From Chromera velia (lineage: Eukaryota > Sar > Chromeraceae), in NCBI GenBank assembly GCA_018398765.1, contig JAHBMJ010005547.1, positions 1 through 64,000 on the forward strand: a DNA stretch of 64,000 nt, written 5' to 3'. A program made the translations under genes and the position numbers. This document shows, piece by piece, positions 1 to 12,577 of the stretch (the first letter of the stretch is position 1; every line of letters starts with the position of its first letter). Below the pieces are notes generated by a model. The model was not told where the DNA came from, did not search any database, and saw only the letters and a list, made by a program, of their open reading frames with translations.

Positions 1-971
1 AAGCTTCCACACACCTGCTTTGACCGTGAAGCCGGAACGTTTATAGATCTTTGCATGAAACAGCTCAGCAGCAGAGACCCTGCCTGACAGTGTGCGTAAT
101 GCAGGGCGGGCGGTGCAGATCCTGTCGAGCGGATGCAACAGGTAAGGAAAACAAGTAACAGTATACGTCTGGCACACCCTTTCTGTGCTTTGTGTGAATG
201 CATTGCTACATGACAACATGTCGTCTTCTGGAGAGTGGACATCTTGAAAATTGGATACTTGATTGAAGATCCCCTATATTTTGCAAAGATTACCCGACAG
301 GTTTGAGGTCAAAATACGGCTGTTTTGGTTACTCTGGTAGCAAAAGCATGTATAGAAAGAAGCAGAGGGGAGGAAGAATGCAATGTAGATTTCACTTTTT
401 TGCCTTCTTCTCTGTATGTGCAACCCCCTTCCTTGCAGAGCTCTCTTTTCTCTGACTGCCTGCCTGGTGACTGCAAGCGGGTCCACCATTGGAGTGCTTG
501 TACTGAGACCACCATAATAAAAAAGAATAGAGACAAAGTCCACAGCCAAGATGCCCTTTAAAAATGGGGGTCATTTTTTTTGCTAGTGCAGCTGCCATAC
601 ATTTGACTCTTCATTAGTTGGATTACCTAATGGAATGCCATGGAGGGCACTTACAAAACTCTACCGCATGAAAGGGAGCCAGTTTGCTTCCGCGCGCAAA
701 GCGCGCGAACTGATTTGTTGATGCAGCCGGCCCATGCACCATATATATATACATAGGTAGTGCACGCAACGTCTCAGTTACGTCAGTTCAAAGAGCGAAG
801 ACAACTCCACATGGACTGCATGAACCGTCCGCTTGTCTCCATGATACAACGCTGTCTGACGTTTTCTGGCGTCAGGAAGCTGCATTGCTTGCACGTGCTT
901 AACTTTGAACCCTGGTATATAGCACGTCGCTGCATGCTTTAACTTCCGCAACAATATTTTATATTCTGTAC
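1..971. other. Upstream region of the EGF/GPS gene, no gene seen
   Basis: No convincing coding region is visible; open frames here are short and overlap on both strands. Towards its right end the stretch holds an inverted repeat of two CGCGCGC-type arms around AAA (691-707) and a run of alternating A and T (741-750) that could act as a TATA-like element about 220 bases before the proposed start codon at 972. The promoter role is inference. Confidence 0.4.
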
Positions 972-2113
972 ATGGTGCGGGGGTCTTCGAATGTGCTTCG
1001 CTGGGCTTTGTTTGCAGCAGGTGAGTGGGAAAGCCTCTGTATGACAATCAGTGCGTACACATGCAAGATCTGGTGATGTGCAGACCCACACAATTGCGCC
1101 TGGGTTTGATTTGTTGCCGTACAGAGTTGGAGTGGCATGGAACTGTACGCACTTTCGTGTTGGCTGCATGCATGCATGCATATATGTGTACGAGGCTTGG
1201 GGAATATCGGGGATTCCAGAAACGCCACCATCGCCTGAAGAGGGAAAGATGACGGAAAGAAGATGATCTGCATTTGATGCGTCCAAAAAGCTCATCACAG
1301 TGTGATATATATACAGTGTGTTCAGACTGAAAGCGGCCTTGTCGGCAAGGTACAGACGCCAGCATAAGCGCCTACGCTTTGTTTCTGGAAGTAAATTGAG
1401 GCTGTATCACGCAGGCATTGAAGCCTGCCATCAACATGCACATACACTCAACACGAAAGCGGCACATATGAATAGAAAGCACATCTTTCCTGCGTGTTTC
1501 TGCGTATATACAACAAATATTCTCACTTGCCTCCCTGCAGTGCTGTGTGCCGGTCTTGAACTTTCACAAGCAACGGACCACTGCACGGCGGGCACAGACA
1601 ACTGCAATACCGATGCCACGTGCACAGCGTCAGGGTCCAGTTTCACCTGCGCGTGCAATGCGGGGTTTGGGGGAGACGGCGTCTCGTGCACCTCCCTTCC
1701 CCGCGTTCCCCCTGGGGACATCGGAATCGCCAACACGTGGACGAAGGACACGGCAAACCTGTACAACGGCCGCGTGACGATCTACAAGGATTACACAGGC
1801 ACGGTCTGTCCGGGGCGCTATCGGGCGATGGCACGGGAGGAGTGGTACTCGAATCCCGGGCTTGTGACGTCCTTCAATCACTACGAGTGGCCCCCCAACG
1901 GCGCTTTTGACAACGCAGAAGGATACGCAGAGTCGGTGGGACTAAGTGGAGGGGGGGGATGGCACACAGATGGCAGCACTACCCAGCCGGGGTTGAATGC
2001 AAATGCCGACACGGACCAGCAAGTCATCTTGGAGGCGCCCTGCTTCGCGATTCTCTACTGGTGCGTATGTGCGTGCGAATGCGCGAGTGCATGCGTATGC
2101 GCGTGTGTGTATG

Positions 2114-2149
<36 letters not shown>

Positions 2150-5100
2150 TGTGTCAACATACGAGTATGTGCATGCATGTGTTTGCGTGTACATCTATTT
2201 AGATGTTCATTTCGCACTGTCTGCCCAGCTGTGCAGATCGGGGATGCCGGCCCCTTCCATGCGTGTACTGCAGCTAGTTCGCCTGTCAGTCACTATGTCT
2301 GTGCAGGTGTTTGCGTGGAATTTCTCTAGCTCCTGTACGCGCATCGATCCATCATTCATGTCATGCCTCACCCTGTATGCAGGTATATTGTGAGGTCGGG
2401 TGCAGTTCATTCCGTTCATCAATTTCAGGCCCCGTCCAAGATGAAGGTGTTTGGCTCGAATGACTTTAGTTCCTGGACTCAAATCGGATCTTACGAGGGA
2501 GAATCGGGCTGGGGCCTTCCAGAGAGTCGAAACTTTAGGACAACCGACACGTCGACGGCGTACAAATACTTTGCGTTTCACTCTCTTCGGAACTCGAAGA
2601 CGACAGATGACGATCATATTGCTGTTGGGGAGATCGGACTGCAAATGGGTGAGTAGCCATGCCATTTTTCTTTCTTCTTTCTTTTGAGTGCAGATCGGAA
2701 TGCTGATTACATGCATGAAGATGGATGTGTAGCCAGGGAGATAGATAGATGGATAGATAGATAGATAGATGGATGGGTGGATGGATGGATAGACAAGGAC
2801 AGCAAGGAAAACTGAACTCGACTTCAGATGGGATGGGTGAATGAGGAGCAGAGGCGGGAGGGCCCCTGAGTAGTACCACAAATTTCTTCGATCCATCGAT
2901 CTCTGCATGTGCCCATGCATGCATTCTCTGGGACATCCTGAAATAATAGAATACACGCCAATGCACTTCAAGGCAAGGCAATCCACTGCAAAGTCGTTTC
3001 TCTATGCACATTGTGATGCAATGCATATGTGCGAAGATGAACCTGCCTCGCTCACTGAGGGAGAGAAAGAAAGACAAAAAAAAAAAAGAAACAAAGAAAG
3101 AAAGACGCTACAACTATGCGCGCAGACATGCATCGAAGAATCACACATACATGGATGTATACAGGGATAGACAGACAGACTGCATCTATTAATATAAGAA
3201 AACGACAGTCCCCGTGTACACATACGTGCGTGCGTGCAGACATCGAAGAGTGCGCCTCCAATCTCCACGACTGCGCGAGTGGCACTGCAACGTGCACGAA
3301 CACAGTCGGCAGCTTCTCGTGTGCGTGCAACACCGGGTACTCGGGGGACGGCCTCACGTGCACGAGTGAGTGAGTAGGTGCTGCTTTCGGGAGTTTTCCC
3401 CCCATTGTGCATTGTCTGGCTGCCTGAACTGTCTGTCTGTTTGTCTGGCTGTCTGACTGACTGTCTGTCTGGTTCACGGCCCAACCGAGCACCGTCGCTC
3501 CCGTGGTATGGGACTTTGGAGAGTTTCGTTACCGCCGAAAGAGTCCTTCCGCAACAGACGAAGACACAACATCAGAAGAACACCCCCCACCCCCCGGTTT
3601 CCACCATGTTGTATGTCTTTGTTTGAAGTGGCGTACACTTTATTTTTTTTTTCCTTTTTCTTCTCTTCTTTTCTCTGTTCTTGTTTTGGGTGGAAGCAGC
3701 AGAGGATTAAGGTGTGAACCCATTGATCACGTGGCGGTCTGTCGGGAGGTATAGAGGCGAGGGGCGCCTAATTCTCACCTTTCGGCCTTCCTGCACACTT
3801 TGTTTGATTTTTCGTTCTGTTCTTTTGTCTTTCTTCTTTCTTTTTTTCTTTTTGTCTGTTGTGTACATGAAGAAAAGGAGCGAAAAGAAGAAACGTACTG
3901 TCTGTCTGTCTATCTATCTGTCTGTCTGTCTGTCTGTCGATCTCACTATCGGCCAATGTGGTACAAAGCGCCTTCTTTGCCTTACCTTCAGGGCTCCAGA
4001 GTTTCTGTTCATATGACCGACAGACTGACTGGCTGACTAACTTATTGCAGTGTGGTGTGCTACCGCCGCCTCAGGCAAATCAATCAAACTGCAGGGATGA
4101 CACTCCTTCTCTTTCCTATGAAATTGACAGCAAGAATGGCTGACTGACTGACGGGCGGACGGGCTGACTGACTGATTAACTGACCGAATGGATGCGAAGA
4201 TTTATGAATTCCTGATTCTGTTGTGATGTGTGTTTAATGTGAAATGCATTCGGTTCATGTTTTTAATTAATCAACTCTGTGCAGACATCGACGAGTGCAC
4301 GACGGGTACGCACAATTGTGTGAGCCTGGCTGACTGCACGGACACGGCAGGAAGTTTCAGCTGTGCGTGCCAGTCAGGGACCAACGGGGACGCCACCAGC
4401 GTTTGTACAGGTTTGTCTGTCTGTCTGTCTGTCTGTCTGTGGGGGGGTTGTGCTGATTCTTCTATGACGTGCTTTGGCAGTCGGTTCTCAGGCTGGCGTG
4501 AACTCGTGAGTTCTAACTAGGACTCAATGTTCATGCACACTTTCCCCCCCTTCTTCATTCCCTCCCTTCTTACCTTCCTTCCTTTCTTCGTGCCTGCCTG
4601 CCTGTGTGCCTGCGTGCAGTGTCCTCCATCTGCCAAGACGAGGAGGCCTGCCTGGACTCTTGGGCCTGCGTCTCCTACTCGTCCTGTATGAGGAAGGTCT
4701 CGGAGGGGCTCTGCGTCTGCATCGGTCGGTCGGTCGGTGTTGGATGAGTGAGTGAGTGCATGGAGGCTTCAAGGAGTCATGCAGGGATCGAGTGGCCTGG
4801 CTTCTGGGGTGGGGGGGGTTCTGGCATCTTTCGGTCAACTTGGGAACCAAATCTCATGTCTTGTGTTTCCTTCTTGTTTTCTCTTTTTATTAATTTCCGC
4901 TCTCTCGCATGTGACGGCTGCATGATCGAGGCGTGCAGATGAGGATGAATGCTCGTCGGGGAGTCACACGTGTCCCTCCATCGGCACGTGCGTGAATACC
5001 CTCGGGGGCTTTGAGTGCAAGATCCCGACAACAATCGAGGCATCAGTACTGGAAGAAGAGGTCACTACAGACGAGGGCGCTGCAGCGAATGTACAGACCA

Positions 5101-7765
5101 TGGAGGTCGGTAGGTAGGTCAGCCGGAAGAAAAATGGCTGGGCAACGGAGAGAGAGAGAGAGAGAGAGAGAGAACACTTAATGAATTATCCATTTTAATG
5201 TCAGAAAGTCGTCCATTTTCATCGTTCAGGCAGAAAAAAGACCTACCTGGGCGTTTTTTGTCTGCACTGTTTATATTCGGCTGAATTCCAAAGACAACTT
5301 TTAATACTTTCATACAGAATTCTTTTTCATACAGATAATTGCAAAGACAGCCCAATTTAAGATGAATGTTCATCCTCTTCCCTTCCCCTTCTCATGCTGT
5401 TCTTTGCATCAGGTTCTGACTGCTTTGACCTCTTCGAAGCTTTCGGACACGACCGCGATTTCAAAATCTGACGCTGCAGGGACGGTCGGCTCAGTGGCCA
5501 CAAGGGTGAGCAACACCCTCTCACTGGCCTCTTCGAGCGGCCGCAAGTTGGCGGCACAGGAGGCGACTGCAATAAGGGACGTGCTGGTTGCTGCAGGTGC
5601 GGGGCTCTCGCAGGTGTTTGAATCCTCTACAGCAGATGGCCAAGACGACACAACGACTGACGTGAAGGAGAAGAAAGATGCACAAACGAAAGCTGCTGCA
5701 GCCGCAGTCGACAAGGTGAGTGAGTGGCCCCAGAGTGCCGCCAGACACTTCATGCAGAGCATGCAGGCTGCAGACATGGTAAAGACAAGAGTGCAGAATA
5801 TATATTCCTATCCTCGCTCTTTGTTCTCAACATTTCCAGAGTGTTGGTGAACAGCCTCGGCAAATGTTCGCCAAGAAAGTCCAGACAAGTCTCGGCCCAC
5901 CCCGAAGCATTTCAAATTCCCGAAATACATTTCGAACGTACGAGCCTGTCATCCGACTCGTGTGTGTTTGTGTATAAATTTGTACACTTATTGGTATTCT
6001 TCTGTTACTGATTTGTTTCTTGACCGATCGTGCAGTTGGCCTCCTCCCTATCGGACACGATCTCGCTTTCCACGACGCCCTCCAAGAACAGAGCAGGCAG
6101 GGAGACACTGCAGAACCAACTGCCGATTGTGAAGTCTCTCGAGAGCGTCCTGGAGAGTGCGGCCTCTGACGCGGGGGTGAGTGCAGGGTCGGATGCGGCA
6201 AGCTCGGGTGTGGATGCAGAGAGTGCGCAGACGAGAAGGGAAGAGCTCCACTCGGCAACACAGAAGGTCATCAAGGTCGCCACACAGTCCCTCGGTCAGT
6301 CAGTCAGTCAGTCAGTCAGCCAGTCAGCCAGCCAGTCAGTCAGTCAGTCAGTCAGTCAGTCTGTGTGTACGCAGAATGAGGCCCGAGACTATAGCTCCTG
6401 AATCAGTAGAGCCACTCTTCGCAGTCGTGTCCTTCATGCAGGGGGTCTTGGGGGGAAGGCACACGTCTCCCGACGGTTGTGGCAGCGTGAAGGCGATCCA
6501 CCTAATTTTTCATGGTACCGTTAGAGCTACACAGATCAGAGACAACAGTACAAATGAGTGACGTCATTCCTCTGTTCCTTTCTCTCTCCAAGTCGTTTCA
6601 CGCTGCACTCTCTTGGCCTTCGTTGACAGGTAGGTCAGGGGTGCAGCCTGACCTTTCCTTTGTTCATTGTATGTGTAGATGGATTGTCTTCTGAGAATGC
6701 ATGATGCTGTTTTTTTTGTGTGCATGATGCAGGCCCTCAGGTTTTACTTCAAGCGGGAGCGGGTGGAGCTTCCGAGCTAACAACAGACACCTTCTCGATT
6801 TCGGGAGTCACCCTGGGTTCTCCAACGGCAGTTGCAGTCTCAGGGACCATCAGCGGGACTCTTGGGTCGATGTCGGTGAGAATCCCGAACCTTCCTGTGG
6901 GCGTGAGGGACCGGCTGCGTAGCCTGAGCTGCAGTGACCCTGACAGCTCTGTGCTTGGACTTGTGGCTGTGGGGTGGAGTGGGGACGTGAGGGGGTACGT
7001 TGGGGGGGAGAGGCAGGCGTCAACATCCAAGTCTGTTCGTCTGTACTGGTGTGGAAGGGAGGTGGGAAGGGAGGTGTTTGGAGAGGACAATATCGTTGTC
7101 GGAATAGGGGGCATAGGGTCTGGAGACACGTCGGGTAGGCGGCGTCTTCAGGATGAAGGGGGCGAGGACGGATGTGCTTCGTTCGATGAAAATGAAGTCG
7201 GGTGGAGCTCTCTTTGCTCGGCCAGTGCGGGTGGGGGATGCGAATGTGAGGGTGCAGGGGGTGGGTTGATGGAGACGGAGTATGGTTCTTTTGCGTCTGA
7301 CATTCTGTCCCTGGCCACTGGGGCGGACCTGTCTGTGATCTGGAGGGTGGACAAATTTGGGGAAGGGGCAAGGGTGGATAACGTCGCTCTGTGGTTGGTG
7401 GTTCTGTTGGTTGGCTCTTTGGTGGTTCATCTGATCATGTCAGTCTCTCTCTTGCAATCAGGCCTCAATTTGTGTTCTTCTGAATCTTTCTGGAACGTTT
7501 CCAGTGGAATAACAGATATTCTTAATCCACCACGTGTTGTCAGTTTCCATGTGCAAGGTTTCCTTTGACTCAAGTTCCATAAAAACCAGACCGCAAATGC
7601 GACAGAAAGATTGGATGGAAGTCTGGGAAGCCGAGAGAAAGACAGCCACCCCAATAGTCAGCGAGATGAGTACACAGAAAAACAGAAAGTCAGACAGACA
7701 GGCGGACAGACAAAGTGAGCAATCAAGTTGTAATTCTCTGCGTGATCGACTTCGTTGTCCATTCG

Positions 7766-7806
<41 letters not shown>

Positions 7807-10800
7807 CTGCAGTGCCCTTGCTCGTGACAGACGGAATCCCAGAGCTACTCTGACCATATTGGAGAGTTCCTACTTGTCCAACAAACCGATTTTGGCAGCT
7901 GCATGGGATGGGAGGCATCGTCCTTCCTTGTGTTCTTTGGCCTTCCTGCAAATGCAGGTGGAACGCCTGGCTGAGGAGGGGGTGTCGGGGAACGACGGGA
8001 AGTATCAACACAGGTTTTCAAGCGAGTGCGCTTATCCGTTGACGGTATCTGACGAGCAGGAGGTGCCATCGGAATTTGATGAGTTTTTTGAAGGCCTCGG
8101 CATGCTCGCTTTCAGACAGACTGACCTCGTGGCTCTGTTGACATCGGATGCCCAGAAACTTCTCTCTCAGGGAGTGGGTTCGAGCAGTGCCTCACTAGGA
8201 CTGCACAGGGAGATTGTTGTGGTCTCGCCTGACTTAGGTCTCTGTCTGCTCGAAGATCGCCGTCTCCCCTCACCAGCACCAGCAGCAGCAAATGATGTGA
8301 CAGAAGTCATGACTCCCCTGTGGGACCCTCGCCCTCCTCCTGTTGCTCCTTTCAGCCTGGGACGGAACCTTCCTCTCAGGTGGGAGAGGGACCTCTCTGT
8401 GGACCCCATCGGAGAGAAAGACTGGGATCTGCTGAATGCTGCAAGGTTCCTTGTGAGGTCAGGGACTTTCAGGAGACGGCTGGAGGTTTTGGCAGAAAGA
8501 CAAGCAAGGAGGTGGCAACTCGTTACTAATGCTGTGAGGAGGTGGAAAGAAAGGAAGAGAAAGAGGAGCGGAGAGGCTGGAAAGCATGAGAGTGGGGGAG
8601 TGAAGGAAGAATCCCAAAAAAGCACACACCGAGAGCGTCATTGCTTCAACCTCTTAAAGCTTCGGGGTTTTCTGTTGCCCTGGCCCCCCACAGTGCCGGA
8701 TCTGGGCACAGATGAGTGGAAGAAGACGGCAGGGCAGTGGAAAGATTTGTGTACTTCTGTCTGGGGGGGGGGAGGGGAAGAGAAGAAAGATGGGGGAGGG
8801 GAAGGGGAAAGGGAGGGAATGAATAATCCAGCAAAGGGGAGCTTCACCTCGGAGAGCGGAAGTCTTTGGACTCCTGAGAGCGTCTCTGTGAATATTGAAG
8901 TTGGACAGTCGTTTCTTCAAGTAAGTGGGTCTCTGTTTGTTTGGTGTTGTCTCTATTTTTCTGCGGAGCAGGGAGGGCAGTTGGATTCCAGAAATTTCAT
9001 TAGTGACAGGGCACTTCTGGGAGTGGCAATATTTCGTCAAGCATGATCATGCTTGCATGCCTCGTTTCGCTTCTTCTTCTCCTCAAGCACTTTCTTCTCC
9101 CAAACCTTTCTCTGCTTCGTTCACGCCTTTGTCTGTTGCATTCCTGCATGTTCCAGATTAGCGCCCCGAATTCTGGCGGAGTTCCCCTCCATGCGGCCGT
9201 GCCCCCTCCTCTGATGAAGGAAAGGGGCGCAGGGGTGCTCGGAATCGGAGTTGTGATTCCCGCGCACGATGTGCTGTCAGCCCGCCTGATACGAGCAGCC
9301 TCCCATTCACAGGCGGAAATTTTCAAAAGAAAGAGATGGGAGTGCGGAGGGGGGAAGGTGAAAGCAAAGGAGCAGAAAGGGGGGCAGACAGATGTTCTTG
9401 TTGAACTTGTCGAGCGCGACTGGTGTGATCATTCCTCTTCCCCTGGTGCGTCTCGGGATGTCCTTACTCCCTTTCGTACTCCGAACACATTTGAGGACTT
9501 CGGGCAGCCGTTGTGTCCGTCGTTTCGCGTAACCTTTCTTGAGGAAACTCCCGATATCGCAGTGCTCCGTCTTTTCATCAAATGCACAGAAGCCCCCAGT
9601 GGTGTGGTCGGTCTGGACATTTCTGTGTCCTCCTCGAAGGTCTCTGAGGGGGGAAGGAAAGGTGTACAGACGGCATTGGGATTGCAGAGAAATACAGAAA
9701 ACTCTCGTCCGGATAAAGCAGAGAGAGACACACAGGCTGTGTCATCAGGGAACAGAAAGGACAAGAAAATTGAAGATGAAGAGACGCTCCGGTCTCTCGC
9801 CCGTGTCTGTCTCAAGACACAAGCCCGTCACAGATCAGCCCTGAGGAGACTGCCTGTGTGGAAGGAACTAGAGGCACAGGTGGAGGAGGACGTCCACAGG
9901 TGGGGGGGCGGGTTGGAGGGGCGGGCAGGAGGGAATGTGTCAAACGGAGGGGTTTGAGGCTCACGCAGGGAGGGAAAGAAGGAAAGAAGGAAGGAAGGAA
10001 GGAAGAAAGAAAGAAAGAAAGAAAGAAAAAAAAAAGAAAAAAAAAAAAAAAAGAAAGAAAGAAGAAATGTCACTTTAAAGAGGCCAGGAAAGGAAAGGAA
10101 ACATTGAGCCGGCCAGGAAGAGAGATAGATAGATAAAGGGGACAAGGAAAGGCCGAGTCGTTCAGAGCCAAGCAGCATTTTGTTGGTGTGGAATGTCTGT
10201 ACGGAAATTTCTGTTTCTTTTTTGAAGAGGGCCTCGTCTATGTGTGTACAGTCATGTATGAATCTTTTTTCTGGTCCCAAGTGTACTTGAAAGTCTCTTT
10301 TGCTCTGCGTTGTTGCTCACAGGGTTCGGTTCTTTGGATGGGGTTTGGTGTATCTCCAGATGCGCCTGTTCATCCTGCCCCTCAGCGCTCTGATCTTGGG
10401 GGGCAATCATGTGGCGCTCCCCGGCGTGTCGAGGGTCACCCAGGCGTTGCACCAGTGGACCTTGGGTCTGACTTGGGTGTTCTTGTTGCTTCTGTTTTTC
10501 GGGGTGCTGAATTCGAACACTCCGGAATTGTCAGGTGACATGACTGCGATGGATGTTGTGATTGCGATTTTGTCCTCGTTCTCTGACAGCTCTCTTTTGG
10601 CGGTTTTGTTTATCTATGCACTGACAATCCCTGTAAGCCTCTTGACAGACTTTCTGCTGAAACCCCGCACGCCTGAGGTGAGAGAGCTGAAGGACGTAAG
10701 TGCCCTCGCTAAGAGAGGCAGCCGCATCACTCTGGAACAAACGAACCTTCTGTGGACATCCTCAACTGTTGTCAACCGGGGAGTCTGCAGAAGGAGGAGA

Positions 10801-11250
10801 GGGAACAAAGTGATTGTTCCTCTCGGCCTCTCCATCCTCCCCCCTGCATGGCATGAGGAGAAGACTTTAGAAAGGATTGTGGGGTGGAGAAGAAAGAGAA
10901 TGGTTGGAGAGATGGAGACAGAAACAGACGATGTGGCCGCTTTGCGTCAGGCAACGAAGCAGTGGATCCTTCCTGAGGCCTTTCGGGCTTTCTGGATGTT
11001 CAGGCAGAATCGAAGGCGACTTCTCGGGATTTCTTTTTGTCTTTTCTGGATGTGTGTGTGTGTTTTTTACACCCTCGCCTTTGCTCTTGTCTACCCGGTT
11101 GACACGGGCAACGTGGTTGAAATGGGCAACTCTGCCCTGACCCTCCTTCTGATCAATGGGGTCGTGCGGCCCCTGTTCCTTGCCGCGGGGCTGGGCGTCA
11201 GTTTTGTTTTCCTTCTGGCATTCCTCCAACGACCCGGGGTCAGGCTCTGA
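972..11250 (+). CDS. Multi-exon EGF/discoidin/GPS transmembrane protein, polycystin-1 or adhesion-GPCR-like layout
   Basis: Exons 972-1020, 1541-2060, 2383-2648, 3240-3365, 4285-4410, 4620-4724, 4939-5105, 5413-5715, 6036-6294, 6733-7438, 7813-8920, 9157-9899 and 10323-11250 join with matching phases into 1801 codons. Residues 1-27 form a signal peptide split by intron 1 (start MVRGSSNVLRWALFAA). An EGF module (about 28-62) is followed by a discoidin/F5-8C-like domain (about 68-278; VFGSND, WTQIGSYEG). Then come EGF modules on symmetric phase-1 exons (DIEEC, NIDEC, a divergent one, DEDEC; 279-430) and a Ser/Ala/Thr-rich stalk (454-780). A GPS-like box lies near 785-830 (CASFDENEVGW, C, CEC) without a visible HLS/T cleavage tripeptide. 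One membrane helix follows at 857-878, then a charged loop of about 600 residues and a C-terminal block with about five more hydrophobic helices (1496-1795). Such proteins sense extracellular ligands or strain; the actual role is unknown. The domain reading is good, but exact homology to polycystins is not shown. Confidence 0.8.
2101..2150. repeat. GT dinucleotide microsatellite in intron 2
   Basis: Alternating GT with a few substitutions lies just inside intron 2 (2061-2382). It makes exon 2 look as if it continues into a Cys/Val-rich run, which is not coding. Confidence 0.9.
2741..2794. repeat. GATA/GATG tetranucleotide repeat in intron 3
   Basis: Tandem AGAT and GATG units lie inside the intron between exons 3 and 4 of the EGF/GPS gene. 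Confidence 0.8.
6295..6361 (+). repeat. GTCA tetranucleotide array starting at a 5' splice site
   Basis: Some 16 GTCA-type units begin exactly at the donor of exon 9 of the EGF/GPS gene (exon ends 6294, phase 1) and run into the intron. Phase agreement with the next exon at 6733 supports the splice call. Each unit recreates a usable-looking GTCAGT donor. Confidence 0.85.
9963..10068 (+). repeat. Homopurine (GGAA/GAAA/A) tract in intron 12
   Basis: About 100 bases are almost only A and G on this strand, inside the intron 9900-10322. Such mirror-like purine runs can form triplex DNA; that is general knowledge, not shown here. Confidence 0.8.
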
Positions 11251-12043
11251 CGTCCCATGGACATGCAGGTAGCATTTAAATTGATGTGAAGCTGAGAGAG
11301 GATTAATCACTTTGATGATTGAATGTAGAAAAACAACGAGCGGATTAGATAAATTAAAGTGCACTGGGAAGTGCATGATTGAAGCCTGTAAGCTCTCAGA
11401 ATGATATTATTATAGATTGAAGTAAATTGAAGCACTGTCATAATATTGGTACAGTATACATACAAGGATAGTTTTTAATTGAGATGAAATATAAAAAGAA
11501 TAGACATTAAGGAACATATGTGCAAAAAAAAATAAAAAAATACCAGAATATATGAAATTGTAATTCTATTACTGCGCCGTATTATAATAAAAAATTGTTG
11601 CACTCTGAAGAAACATTCAGGAAAACATACAAAATGTTGTTCCAATTATTTCAGCTAGGTGTTTAGGTTATCTTTAACCTAATAAAATCTTTAACCTGAT
11701 AGTAAATCGAGCTTTTTAGTAATTCATTTTATAAAATTACAACAATTAAATACACAACTGGGGTTAGGCACCCTCTAACTAACTAATTAACACCTATGTG
11801 TATACACGTACATAGTTATTTAGTATAGTATTGCTGTGCCAGTACATGACATGCAATGCACTTAATTCCAGAGACCCCTCTTGCAAGTGAGTTTTATTGT
11901 TATTCCAAAGCATTCCAAAACCTGAATTTAATAATTATATAAAAACTTCGATTTGAACGTTAGTTACGTTACAGTCTGATAAAATTAAGCTTATAGCAAG
12001 TCTACATGCTGCTTGTACTAAGCCTTGTAGTGGGTGGACCTGT
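11251..12043. other. AT-rich convergent intergenic island
   Basis: The stretch lies between the stop codon of the EGF/GPS gene on the plus strand and the stop codon of the LRR exon on the minus strand. It is strongly AT-rich compared with both neighbours and has no coding frame of note. Several AATAAA-like strings are present and could serve 3' end formation for either gene. Confidence 0.6.
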
Positions 12044-12577
12044 TCACATCTGCGGACAACCCCCTCCAAATGCGTGGTCGGAAGGGGGCACAACCTCTGC
12101 CAGGTCGAGGACTTTTGCCTTCAGCTCATCCACGTCTTCCAGCGGCACCCCCCTGCAACCTGACAGGTCAAGTTTCGCCAAGCAGGCAAAGGTAGACAGT
12201 GGGGAGACGGAGGAGAGGCGCGGGTTGCAAGAGAGGCAGAGACTGCGGATCGATTGTTTTGCGGGGCACTCTCCAAGAATATCCACGTGAGCGTTTTCAA
12301 GGTCGCAAAGTGACAGCCAAACCGACTGCAGGCCGTCCAACCCAGACAAAGCAGCACACAACTGCGCAGGAGAGAACTGAACACAAAAAAGTTCAAGGTT
12401 TATGAGCCTTTTGAGGGACGAGAGAGGCGAAATATCTAAAGCCTCAGCTCCGAGGCCCTTCCGCCCTCCCTTGTTTGCCAGAGAGACGTGGAGAAGGGAA
12501 AGAAGAGAGAGGGACCGGAGAGCAGTGCAGACTTCCCAAAATACAGTATCGTCCATCTGGCAATCTCGAAGTCGGAC
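12044..12577 (-). CDS. LRR-coding terminal exon
   Basis: This exon opens after a TTGCAG acceptor and reads 177 codons to a TGA. It contains about five leucine-rich repeat units with RLRDC, LEL, LSLCDLEN, LCLSCNPRL and LDLSGC cores. It is the downstream part of the candidate HET-LRR gene. If the joining exons are wrong, it is the 3' end of a separate LRR gene with its start not found. Confidence 0.7.
   Translation of the reverse strand, partial: VRLRDCQMDDTVFWEVCTALRSLSLLSLLHVSLANKGGRKGLGAEALDISPLSSLKRLINLELFCVQFSPAQLCAALSGLDGLQSVWLSLCDLENAHVDILGECPAKQSIRSLCLSCNPRLSSVSPLSTFACLAKLDLSGCRGVPLEDVDELKAKVLDLAEVVPPSDHAFGGGCPQM

Noticed and set aside
2061-2202. Cys/Val-rich coding extension after exon 2 of the EGF/GPS gene
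   Set aside because: It is the translation of a GT microsatellite; the donor at 2061 and the matching phase at 2383 remove it.
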